Assembly: GCA_020723725.1 (NCBI GenBank)
Contig: DYIG01000074.1
Coordinates: 1 to 7,365, forward strand
Length of the DNA: 7,365 bases
Origin: Thermaerobacter marianensis
Lineage (GTDB): Bacteria; Bacillota; Sulfobacillia; DYIH01; DYIG01
Direction of reading: 5' to 3'
Part shown: in pieces, positions 1 to 5,628 of the stretch
Layout: every line of letters starts with the position of its first letter
Numbering within the stretch: position 1 is the first letter of the stretch
Made by a program: the position numbers and the translations under genes
The notes under the pieces: model-generated
What the model saw: only the letters and a program-made list of their open reading frames with translations
Database searches by the model: none
What the model was told of the DNA's origin: nothing

Positions 1-2
1 AC

Positions 3-293
3 ACCTTTTCCCGGATGCGAGGCCTCCTTGGCCGAAAACCCCTGGAGGGGGGGGAAGGACTCCTCCTCATACCCTGCAATTCCATACACACCTTCTTCAT
101 GTCTTTCCCCATCGATGTCGCCTTCCTAAACCGGGATGGCTTGGTCATCAGCGTTCATGAATCTATTTACCCGTGGAGGATTAGGGTTTGCCCTCAGGCC
201 TGGGCGGCCCTGGAATTGAAGGCGGGTTCGTTGGAGCAAATTGAGGCAGGACCTGGGGTGAAATTGAGTTTATTTGGGTTGGATTATAAATAA
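3..293 (+). CDS. DUF192 family protein, 5'-truncated by the window edge
   Basis: The visible part is the C-terminal bulk of a DUF192 (PF02643, COG1430) protein. The reading frame is open to the left edge: codons before the first ATG (position 15) encode T-F-S-R, which flows into M-R-G-L-L-G-R. This matches the family's usual 'A-x-T-x-x-x-R-x-x-G-L-(L/M)-G-R' opening, so the ATG at 15 is probably internal and the true start lies upstream. Other family hallmarks are H-T-F-F-M-S-F-P-I-D-V-A-F-L in the middle (normally 'F-W-M-x-N-T-x-I-P-L-D-I-x-F-L'), the following D-G-L-V-I-S-V segment, and A-L-E-L-K-A-G-S near the end (normally 'x-L-E-L-P-A-G'). The family is a small beta-rich fold of unknown biochemical role; some members are exported, but the N-terminus that would show a signal peptide is missing here. 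The gene ends in TAA 67 nt before cheW1 with no terminator hairpin between, so read-through into the che genes is possible. I infer no chemotaxis function. Confidence 0.8.
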   Translation, partial: TFSRMRGLLGRKPLEGGEGLLLIPCNSIHTFFMSFPIDVAFLNRDGLVISVHESIYPWRIRVCPQAWAALELKAGSLEQIEAGPGVKLSLFGLDYK

Positions 294-313
294 TACCCCG
301 TCCTTAACGAAAA
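287..313 (+). promoter_or_regulatory. Possible sigma-28 (SigD/FliA)-type promoter upstream of the che operon
   Basis: TAAA at 287-290 is followed by a 15-nt spacer and then AACGAAAA at 306-313. The sigma-28 consensus is TAAA, N15, GCCGATAA, so the -10 half matches 5 of 8 bases, including the central CGA. Transcription would start near 320, giving a leader of about 40 nt before the cheW1 ATG. The -35 half overlaps the last codons of the DUF192 gene. Chemotaxis genes are classic sigma-28 targets, which makes the match plausible, but short motifs arise by chance in AT-rich sequence. A weaker sigma-70-type alternative is TTGAGT (264-269) with TATAAA (285-290), whose 15-nt spacer is short. Confidence 0.28.
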
Positions 314-345
314 TAACCTTGATGTTTTATGGAAATTACCGTTAT

Positions 346-355
346 GGGGTGGTGG
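346..355 (+). promoter_or_regulatory. G-rich ribosome binding site of cheW1
   Basis: The stretch GGGGTGGTGG lies 5 nt before the ATG at 361 and resembles a degenerate GGAGGTGAT Shine-Dalgarno. An in-frame TAG occupies 358-360 directly before the ATG, so no earlier start is possible in this frame. Confidence 0.5.
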
Positions 356-360
356 TATAG

Positions 361-858
361 ATGGCTGCGGAAGTGGATGAAAAGTTTCTAGTATTCAGCC
401 TTTGCGGGCAGGAATATGCGGCCGAGATATCCATTGTAAGGGAAATACGCGGCCTTGATAGCGTGGCTACTCTGCCTGATAGTCCGGATTTCGTCCGAGG
501 GGTCATGGACCTCCGAGGAAAGGTAATCCCCCTCCTGGATCTGAGGCGGCGTTTTCGCATGCCTATGGGCCAAATCAAGGGGGAAGGCATTGTTATAGTT
601 GTCGACCTGGATGGTTTGACTGCCGGGCTTGTGGTGGATAGGGTGGTCGAGGTCTTCAGCCTCCCCCCGTCAGCATGGGAAGAGCCTTCCCCTCTGGTCT
701 CAGGACCCGTAAGGAACGTGGTGCAGGGCATGGCCGACCTCTCAGGGCGGATCATCATACTCCTGGACATGAACTGCATTCTTACACCCGAGGAGGCCGA
801 GGAATTTAGTGAAATGGGCATGGGCGCGCCCGCCGGGGCACAGGGGGTAAGGACATGA
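361..858 (+). CDS. cheW: CheW chemotaxis adaptor protein (first of two)
   Basis: This is a single-domain cytoplasmic CheW (PF01584) of 165 residues. CheW docks between chemoreceptor tips and the P5 domain of CheA to build the signalling array. The N-terminal strand K-F-L-V-F-S-L-C-G-Q-E-Y-A (8-20) and V-R-E-I-R (26-30) are typical. The core motif G-V-M-D-L-R-G (47-53) is followed by V-I-P-L-L-D-L-R-R-R-F (55-65), and both halves are canonical; R52 corresponds to the invariant Arg of the family. The domain ends near L-L-D-M-N-C-I-L (134-141). About 24 further residues rich in Glu, Gly and Ala form a short tail that the second CheW lacks. The in-frame stop just upstream fixes ATG 361 as the earliest start. 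It is probably the first gene of the che operon, and its TGA overlaps the next ATG. Which paralogue binds which receptors cannot be told from sequence. Confidence 0.95.
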   Translation: MAAEVDEKFLVFSLCGQEYAAEISIVREIRGLDSVATLPDSPDFVRGVMDLRGKVIPLLDLRRRFRMPMGQIKGEGIVIVVDLDGLTAGLVVDRVVEVFSLPPSAWEEPSPLVSGPVRNVVQGMADLSGRIIILLDMNCILTPEEAEEFSEMGMGAPAGAQGVRT

Positions 859-1292
859 CAGTTGTAAGCCAGGACGAAAAACGCTTCGTCATCTTCAATC
901 TGTCGGGAGAGAACTTCGGCATCGGAGTGGACAGGGTTCGAGAGGTTGTCAACACCCCGGGTATCGCGCTCGTTCCGAGTGAGGACGGGCTTCTTGAGGG
1001 CATTATCAACCTGCGGGGCAATGTCGTTCCTGTTATGAACGCGGCCCGTCTTTTAGGCATGGATGACAAGGACCCCGAGGACTTTGCCAGTGTCGTTGTG
1101 GTCGAGACAGGCAATGAGGTCGTCGGGTTCCTTGTTGAGAAGGTCGTCGCGGTGGCTCCTCTCGAGGCTGAGCCGGTTCCCTCAGGCGGCACGGCAAATA
1201 ATGTCAACGCTGAGGCAATAGAGGGCATAGCCCGGATGGACGAAGATCAACTGGTTTTGTTGATGAACGTTGATTGTCTCTTGAAAAAGTGA
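855..1292 (+). CDS. cheW: CheW chemotaxis adaptor protein (second, divergent)
   Basis: A second single-domain CheW, 145 residues. It opens with K-R-F-V-I-F-N-L-S-G-E-N-F-G-I (9-23) and V-R-E-V-V (28-32). The core G-I-I-N-L-R-G (49-55) keeps the invariant Arg (R54). The next segment, however, reads V-V-P-V-M-N-A-A-R-L-L (57-67), where CheWs normally have V-P-V-I-D-L-R-x-x-F as in the upstream paralogue. The domain ends at L-L-M-N-V-D-C-L-L-K-K with no tail. The ATG overlaps the first cheW stop (ATGA, 855-858), which implies translational coupling; GGGGG at 843-847 is the likely ribosome binding site. It is clearly a CheW, but the altered motif may change its partner preference (inference). The two CheWs are well diverged, so they are not a recent duplication. 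Confidence 0.94.
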   Translation: MTVVSQDEKRFVIFNLSGENFGIGVDRVREVVNTPGIALVPSEDGLLEGIINLRGNVVPVMNAARLLGMDDKDPEDFASVVVVETGNEVVGFLVEKVVAVAPLEAEPVPSGGTANNVNAEAIEGIARMDEDQLVLLMNVDCLLKK

Positions 1293-1298
1293 GGTGAT
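1291..1298 (+). promoter_or_regulatory. Ribosome binding site of cheA, overlapping the cheW2 stop codon
   Basis: GAGGTGAT is a strong Shine-Dalgarno match. It begins within the cheW2 TGA (1290-1292) and ends 4 nt before the in-frame TTG at 1303. The other candidate start, GTG at 1294-1296, lies inside this element and so cannot use it. The arrangement supports TTG 1303 as the cheA start and tight coupling to cheW2 translation. Confidence 0.7.
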
Positions 1299-1302
1299 TC
1301 CG

Positions 1303-3372
1303 TTGGACAACCTGAATATAAGCAAAGAAGACCTCAAGTTGTTTCTGGAGGAACTCGACGAGCAGATAGAGGTTATGGAAGAGGGTTTTCTGACCCTCGA
1401 ACGTGAGGGTGCTGACCCGGAAGTGGTATCTGCCACATTCCGTGCTGCTCACACAGTCAAGGGGTCAAGCGCCGCCATCGGCCACCAGCGGATGACGGCC
1501 CTCACTCACGCCATGGAGAATGTCATGGACAAGATCCGCCAGGGGGAGCTCGGCACTTCCAGTGAGGTCATGAACCCGCTCCTGAAGGGGTTGGATCTCT
1601 TAAGGCCTTTCAAACAAACCCTGGCAACCAATTCAGATACGGATGTGGATATAAGCCAGGCTTTGCAAGAGCTCCGGGATGTGGCCGAACGAAAACCACA
1701 AGACAGCGCCTCCGGTCCCAAGTCCTCTGGCCCAATGGACGTTTCCGAATCCTTTATGCAAAGAATTCATTATGCCCAAGAGGAAGGGCTAGTTGCCCTC
1801 GAAATAAACGTTACACTGGCCCCCGAAAGCATTATGCCCTCGGTCCGTGCCTACCAGGTCTACCAGGCGGTGGCTTCGATAGGGGAGATACTTGCCAGCG
1901 ATCCCACCCTCAATGAGATAGAGGACGAGAATGTGGGCACGGAGTTGAAATTTTGGATTATAACAGCATCTGGCCGGGAGGCGATCCGTAGCGCTGTCGC
2001 CGAAGTCACGGATGTGACCGGAGTGAGCGTATCACCCGTGAAGGTGCCCAAAGATAAGGAGGAAGCGGACCGTGCAAAGCCTGGCGGCGCCGCACCTTCT
2101 GATGAGGATACCAAATCAGGGGCAGCGGCTGCGATAGAGAACCGGACAGTGCGGGTTGACGTTACCGTCCTCGATAGTCTGATGAACCTGATAGGGGAAC
2201 TGGTCATAGACCGGACCCGTTTGGGCCAGCTTTCCGCTGAATTATCTGAACTTGCCGGGGTGGAGGACCTTGCTTCGGAGGTCGGGCGCATATCCAACCA
2301 CCTGGCTCGCATCACCGGTTTCCTTCAGGAAGAGATCCTCAAAGCGAGGATGCTGCCCATAGAGAAACTCTTCAAGAAGTTCCCGCGCATGGTGCGGGAT
2401 CTGTCCATGAAGTTCAACAAGCCAATTAACTTTGAAGTTAACGGCAAGGACACAGAGCTGGACCGGGCCGTAATCGAGATGCTGAGCGATCCCTTGATGC
2501 ATCTTCTGCGCAACGCCATCGATCACGGGTTGGAGAGCCCCGATGAAAGGCGTGCCGCTGGCAAGACTGAAGAAGGAAACCTAACCCTTTCAGCTTATCA
2601 CAGTTACAACCAGATAGTTGTTGAGGTATCCGACGATGGCCGCGGCATCGACCCGCAGCGTGTGATTGAGAGCGCGGTCCGCAAGGGGGTAATCACCCCG
2701 GACAGGGCCAAGGAAATCACCGATCGCGAGGCCATTATGCTCATTTTCTCCCCGGGTTTCAGCACTGCGGAAAAAGTAAGCGAAGTCTCCGGCCGGGGAG
2801 TGGGGCTGGATGTTGTGCGCAAGAATATCGATGCTTTGGGTGGGCGCGTGGATGTGGAATCAGATCTCGGCAGGGGAACCACCTTCCGGATCTTCCTGCC
2901 CCTTACCTTGGCAACGGTGCGTGCGCTCATGGTTCGGGCAGGTGGGCAGACCTTTGCTATACCGCTTAATTCGGTTGTGGAAACGCTGCGTGTCGACAAG
3001 CGGTTAATCAAGAGCATGCGGCGGCAGCAGGTTGTGACTGTGCGCGATATGGTGGTGCCCATATACAGGCTGGAGAGTTCCATCGGCCTTACGAGGCGGC
3101 GCCGCTCGTGGAATGATACCACCGCCGGGGAGAACGACCACATTTACGCGGTTATCGTCAACGGCGACGGGAAAACATTTGGTCTTGTTGTAGATTCCCT
3201 TGTTGGCGAACAGGAAATAGTCATCAAGAGCTTGGGCCGCCTCATTGGCGACGTCCGCGGGCTTGCCGGCGCGACGATCCTGGGCGATGGCAGTTTGGCG
3301 CTGATTTTGGACATAAGGGGCCTGACGGGTGCGGGCTGGTCCAAGGATACAGTCGCTGAAGTAGCTGGATAA
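1303..3372 (+). CDS. cheA: CheA chemotaxis histidine kinase
   Basis: Cytoplasmic receptor-coupled histidine kinase that autophosphorylates and passes phosphate to CheY and CheB. From the TTG start it is 689 residues, usual for CheA; a GTG start at 1294 would add three. Domains (TTG numbering): P1 Hpt, about 5-125, with A-A-H-T-V-K-G-S-S, phospho-accepting H50; a linker; P2, about 150-245, with S-V-R-A-Y-Q-V-Y and G-E-I-L, resembling the Thermotoga/Firmicutes response-regulator-binding domain; a charged Ala/Pro/Gly linker, about 248-280; P3 dimerisation helices, about 282-345; P4 ATPase, about 348-533, with N box H-L-L-R-N-A-I-D-H-G-L-E (400-411), G1 D-D-G-R-G-I-D (444-450), G2 G-R-G-V-G-L-D-V-V (497-505) and G-R-G-T-T-F (523-528); P5 CheW-like, about 535-676. 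P5 reads V-R-D-M-V-V-P-I-Y-R-L where R-G is usual before the Pro strand. All catalytic motifs are intact, so it should be active. It follows cheW2 without a gap and precedes cheY by 25 nt. Confidence 0.97.
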   Translation: MDNLNISKEDLKLFLEELDEQIEVMEEGFLTLEREGADPEVVSATFRAAHTVKGSSAAIGHQRMTALTHAMENVMDKIRQGELGTSSEVMNPLLKGLDLLRPFKQTLATNSDTDVDISQALQELRDVAERKPQDSASGPKSSGPMDVSESFMQRIHYAQEEGLVALEINVTLAPESIMPSVRAYQVYQAVASIGEILASDPTLNEIEDENVGTELKFWIITASGREAIRSAVAEVTDVTGVSVSPVKVPKDKEEADRAKPGGAAPSDEDTKSGAAAAIENRTVRVDVTVLDSLMNLIGELVIDRTRLGQLSAELSELAGVEDLASEVGRISNHLARITGFLQEEILKARMLPIEKLFKKFPRMVRDLSMKFNKPINFEVNGKDTELDRAVIEMLSDPLMHLLRNAIDHGLESPDERRAAGKTEEGNLTLSAYHSYNQIVVEVSDDGRGIDPQRVIESAVRKGVITPDRAKEITDREAIMLIFSPGFSTAEKVSEVSGRGVGLDVVRKNIDALGGRVDVESDLGRGTTFRIFLPLTLATVRALMVRAGGQTFAIPLNSVVETLRVDKRLIKSMRRQQVVTVRDMVVPIYRLESSIGLTRRRRSWNDTTAGENDHIYAVIVNGDGKTFGLVVDSLVGEQEIVIKSLGRLIGDVRGLAGATILGDGSLALILDIRGLTGAGWSKDTVAEVAG

Positions 3373-3383
3373 CCTTTAAACGA

Positions 3384-3391
3384 CAGAGGTG
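3384..3391 (+). promoter_or_regulatory. Ribosome binding site deciding the cheY start
   Basis: CAGAGGTG, containing AGAGGTG, ends 6 nt before the ATG at 3398. An in-frame GTG at 3389-3391 would give three extra residues but forms part of this element and has no site of its own. ATG 3398 is therefore preferred. Confidence 0.65.
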
Positions 3392-3397
3392 TCAGTA

Positions 3398-3754
3398 ATG
3401 GCGAAGATCCTTGTTGTGGATGATTCAGATTTTATGAGGGTTCGCTGCCGTCAGCTCCTTGTAGGAGAAGGCTACGACGTGGTGGAGGCAGGGAACGGCC
3501 AGGAGGCGATCGATCGCTATAAGGAATCCAGCCCTGACCTGGTGATGATGGATATTACCATGCCCGTGATGGACGGGATTACTGCAGTCAGGGAAATAAA
3601 GAAGGTTGATCCGAAGGCCAAGATCATTATGTGCAGTGCCCTTGGACAGCAGGCCACTGTCCTGGAAGCCGTCAAGGCTGGGGCAAGCGATTTTGTGGTC
3701 AAACCCTTCCAGGCGGATCGCGTTGTCGCTGCTATACAAAAGGTGCTCTGTTAG
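3398..3754 (+). CDS. cheY: CheY chemotaxis response regulator
   Basis: A stand-alone receiver domain of 118 residues with no output domain, the normal CheY size. It opens M-A-K-I-L-V-V-D-D-S-D-F-M-R. The acidic metal-binding pair is D8/D9, and the phospho-accepting Asp is D52 in M-M-D-I-T-M-P-V-M-D-G. The Ser/Thr switch residue is S80 (M-C-S-A-L-G), the conserved Lys is K102 in F-V-V-K-P-F, and the aromatic switch position is F99, where E. coli CheY has Tyr. CheA would phosphorylate it and CheX, encoded downstream, would dephosphorylate it. Phospho-CheY normally binds the flagellar motor switch, but no flagellar gene lies in this window, so the output target is not shown. It sits 25 nt after cheA and 15 nt before cheB, consistent with one transcript. 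Single-domain receivers of other pathways look alike; the position between cheA and cheB makes CheY the best reading. Confidence 0.94.
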   Translation: MAKILVVDDSDFMRVRCRQLLVGEGYDVVEAGNGQEAIDRYKESSPDLVMMDITMPVMDGITAVREIKKVDPKAKIIMCSALGQQATVLEAVKAGASDFVVKPFQADRVVAAIQKVLC

Positions 3755-3769
3755 AGATCGGGGTCGGCC

Positions 3770-4831
3770 ATGACCAGGATAAGGGTTCTCGTAATTGATG
3801 ACTCAGCCTTCATGCGGAAGTTCATCAGCGACCTGATTAACAGCCAGCCCGACATGGAGGTAATCGGCACCGCCCGTGATGGACTGGAGGGTTTGGAAAA
3901 GGTGCGTGCCCTTAAACCTGACGTGGTCACTTTGGATGTCGAGATGCCGCGTCTGGACGGGCTGGGCTTTCTATCTAGACTCATGTCGGAGAACCCGCGT
4001 CCGGTGATACTTATCTCCGGTCATGACAAGGCCGGAGCCGACTACACCCTGCGCGCTTTGGATTTAGGCGCTTTGGACTTTTTGGCCAAACCCTCCGGCG
4101 AGGTTTCGCTGGATTTCGACCGGGTCAAGGAGGATCTCTGGCAGAAGATCCGTACCGCATCCCGGGTGCCGTGCAATCGGCTTTCGCGGAGGACGAGAAC
4201 CCCTGCCTTTAAGCGCGCACCCAGCGCTGCTTCAAAGGGGGGAGCCAACCTTATTATTATCGGCTCCTCGACAGGAGGCCCCAATGCTCTTACGGAGGTT
4301 ATCCCCTGCTTGCCGGCCGATCTGTCGGCCAGCGTCCTGGTTGTCCAACATATGCCGGCCGGTTTTACCAGGTCGATGGCAGAGCACCTGGACAGGCAGT
4401 CTGCCTTAACCGTAAGGGAGGCGGTCGAAGGGGAGGCCCTGCGGCCGGGGCTATGCTTGGTTGCTCCGGGCGGTTTTCACCTGCAGGTCAATCGCGGAGG
4501 GACGGTGTCCTTAATCACTTCTCCGCCAAGGCATGGGGTAAGGCCATCCATAGACGTGACATTGGAAAGCGCGGCCAGGAATTGGTCTGGGCGGATAGCT
4601 GTAGCTATCCTCACAGGCATGGGCTCAGACGGTTCCGACGGGTGCAGGCTCATTCGCGAAAAGGGGGGCACGGTGTTGGCCCAGAGTGAGGCAACATGTG
4701 TGGTCTATGGCATGCCATGGGTCGTTATAGAACGCGGCCTGGCCGACCAGATTCTTCCGTTGCAAGAAATTAGTTTGGCGCTTTCCCGCTGGGTAGATTT
4801 GGGGGATCGAAATGACACAGGCGTTGCTTGA
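3770..4831 (+). CDS. cheB: CheB protein-glutamate methylesterase/deamidase
   Basis: Phosphorylation-activated enzyme that removes methyl groups from (and deamidates) chemoreceptor glutamate/glutamine sites, opposing CheR. It has 353 residues, normal for the family. The N-terminal receiver (about 3-120) has D10/D11, phospho-accepting D56 in T-L-D-V-E-M-P-R-L-D-G, S83 and K107 (F-L-A-K-P-S-G). A basic linker follows (about 125-157, R-L-S-R-R-T-R-T). The C-terminal esterase domain (about 160-342) has the catalytic triad: S167 in I-G-S-S-T-G-G-P, H194 in V-Q-H-M-P-A-G-F, and D287 in L-T-G-M-G-S-D-G. The conserved V-A-P-G-G-F-H (231-237) is also present. ATG 3770 lies 15 nt after cheY with only a modest G-rich site (GGGG, 3760-3763), but the protein starts exactly where the receiver fold should. 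The 3' end overlaps cheR by 20 nt, which suggests coupled expression of the opposing enzymes. Confidence 0.97.
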   Translation: MTRIRVLVIDDSAFMRKFISDLINSQPDMEVIGTARDGLEGLEKVRALKPDVVTLDVEMPRLDGLGFLSRLMSENPRPVILISGHDKAGADYTLRALDLGALDFLAKPSGEVSLDFDRVKEDLWQKIRTASRVPCNRLSRRTRTPAFKRAPSAASKGGANLIIIGSSTGGPNALTEVIPCLPADLSASVLVVQHMPAGFTRSMAEHLDRQSALTVREAVEGEALRPGLCLVAPGGFHLQVNRGGTVSLITSPPRHGVRPSIDVTLESAARNWSGRIAVAILTGMGSDGSDGCRLIREKGGTVLAQSEATCVVYGMPWVVIERGLADQILPLQEISLALSRWVDLGDRNDTGVA

Positions 4832-5609
4832 TAGTGAATTCACGGTGTTCCGAAACCGTGTGCTAAAACTTATAGGTCTGGACCTGGAATACTACAAGGG
4901 GTCTCAGTTGAAGAGGCGTCTTGACGCCTTTTTGCGGCGGCATCAGTTAAACGACTTGACCGCCCTTGCCCATAAGCTCGAAAAGGATACCCAACTGCTC
5001 AAGGAGTTCCGTGACTACCTGACCATAAACGTATCGGAGTTCTACCGGAACGCCGAAAAATTCGATGAATTGGCCCGTATACACCTGCCGGCGCTTCTCA
5101 AGAAGCACCAAACCCTGAGCGTTTGGAGTGCAGGTTGTTCTCACGGGGCGGAGATATACACGGTGACCATGATCCTCGAAGAGCTGACCCCCGGGAGGAA
5201 GCATCAGCTCCTGGCGACCGACGTGGACAATTACAGCCTGGAAAGGGCGGGGCAAGCTATCTATACCGAAAACGAGGTTCGTTCCTTACCTGAAAGGCTA
5301 AGGAAGCGGTACTTTCACCCCTCAATAAACGGCAGCCTGCAATTGGACCGGCGACTGGTGGAGCGCGTGGAACTACGGCGTCACGATCTATTGAAGGACC
5401 TGTTCCCACGCGGTGTACACCTGATCCTCTGCCGGAACGTGGTTATCTATTTCACCGAAGAGGCCAAAGCGCGTCTCTATCAAAGGTTTGTGGAAAGCCT
5501 TGCACCGGGCGGGTTGCTCTTCATCGGGGCGACGGAGACCATTTTTCAACCGCAGAAACTGGGTCTGGATTTGGTCGCCAGCTGTTTCTATAGGAAACAG
5601 GGTGCGTAA
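4812..5609 (+). CDS. cheR: CheR chemoreceptor glutamate methyltransferase
   Basis: S-adenosylmethionine-dependent methyltransferase that methylates glutamates of chemoreceptors and so sets adaptation together with CheB. It has 265 residues, typical. The N-terminal all-helical domain (about 8-72) includes F-R-N-R-V-L-K-L-I-G-L-D-L and K-R-R-L-D-A-F-L-R-R-H. Next come I-N-V-S-E-F-Y-R-N (72-80, usual N-V-T-x-F-F-R) and the SAM-binding loop V-W-S-A-G-C-S-H-G-A-E-I-Y-T (104-117). That loop is commonly S-T-G-E-E-P-Y-S, so A113 replaces the first Glu while E114 is kept. L-A-T-D-V-D (134-139) and L-I-L-C-R-N-V-V-I-Y-F (204-214) are canonical. The C-terminus L-A-P-G-G-L-L-F-I-G-A-T-E is standard. The start ATG lies inside the end of cheB, with GGGGGAT (4801-4807) just upstream as its ribosome binding site. 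The gene ends 19 nt before cheX. Confidence 0.96.
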   Translation: MTQALLDSEFTVFRNRVLKLIGLDLEYYKGSQLKRRLDAFLRRHQLNDLTALAHKLEKDTQLLKEFRDYLTINVSEFYRNAEKFDELARIHLPALLKKHQTLSVWSAGCSHGAEIYTVTMILEELTPGRKHQLLATDVDNYSLERAGQAIYTENEVRSLPERLRKRYFHPSINGSLQLDRRLVERVELRRHDLLKDLFPRGVHLILCRNVVIYFTEEAKARLYQRFVESLAPGGLLFIGATETIFQPQKLGLDLVASCFYRKQGA

Positions 5610-5613
5610 ATCT

Positions 5614-5623
5614 GAAGGAGGTT
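5614..5623 (+). promoter_or_regulatory. Strong ribosome binding site deciding the cheX start
   Basis: GAAGGAGGTT is close to a perfect Shine-Dalgarno and ends 5 nt before the ATG at 5629. It is the best ribosome binding site in the window. It shows that cheX starts here, although the same frame stays open upstream into cheR. Confidence 0.8.
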
Positions 5624-5628
5624 CAAGG

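Noticed and set aside
295..350. Possible pairing of ACCCC (295-299) with GGGGT (346-350), which would mask the cheW1 ribosome binding site
   Set aside because: Only 5 bp over a long distance, and the first arm would lie upstream of the likely transcription start.
2604..3143. 179-codon open frame antisense to cheA (and similar minus-strand frames over the other che genes)
   Set aside because: The translations are Ser/Thr/Arg-rich shadows of conserved genes, without plausible starts or domains.
3506..3517. 12-bp perfect palindrome GCGATCGATCGC inside cheY
   Set aside because: It encodes A-I-D-R of the receiver domain, is isolated, and has no second copy that I noticed. It is most likely chance from GATC-containing codons.
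4315..4330. 6-bp stem with 4-nt loop (GGCCGA-TCTG-TCGGCC) in cheB
   Set aside because: Short, inside conserved coding sequence and with no T-run after it. Hairpins of this size are expected by chance in GC-rich genes.
5488..5628. In-frame upstream extension of cheX to an ATG at 5488
   Set aside because: The extension overlaps the well-conserved end of cheR, encodes a Ser/Arg-rich stretch unlike CheX, and ignores the near-perfect ribosome binding site before ATG 5629.
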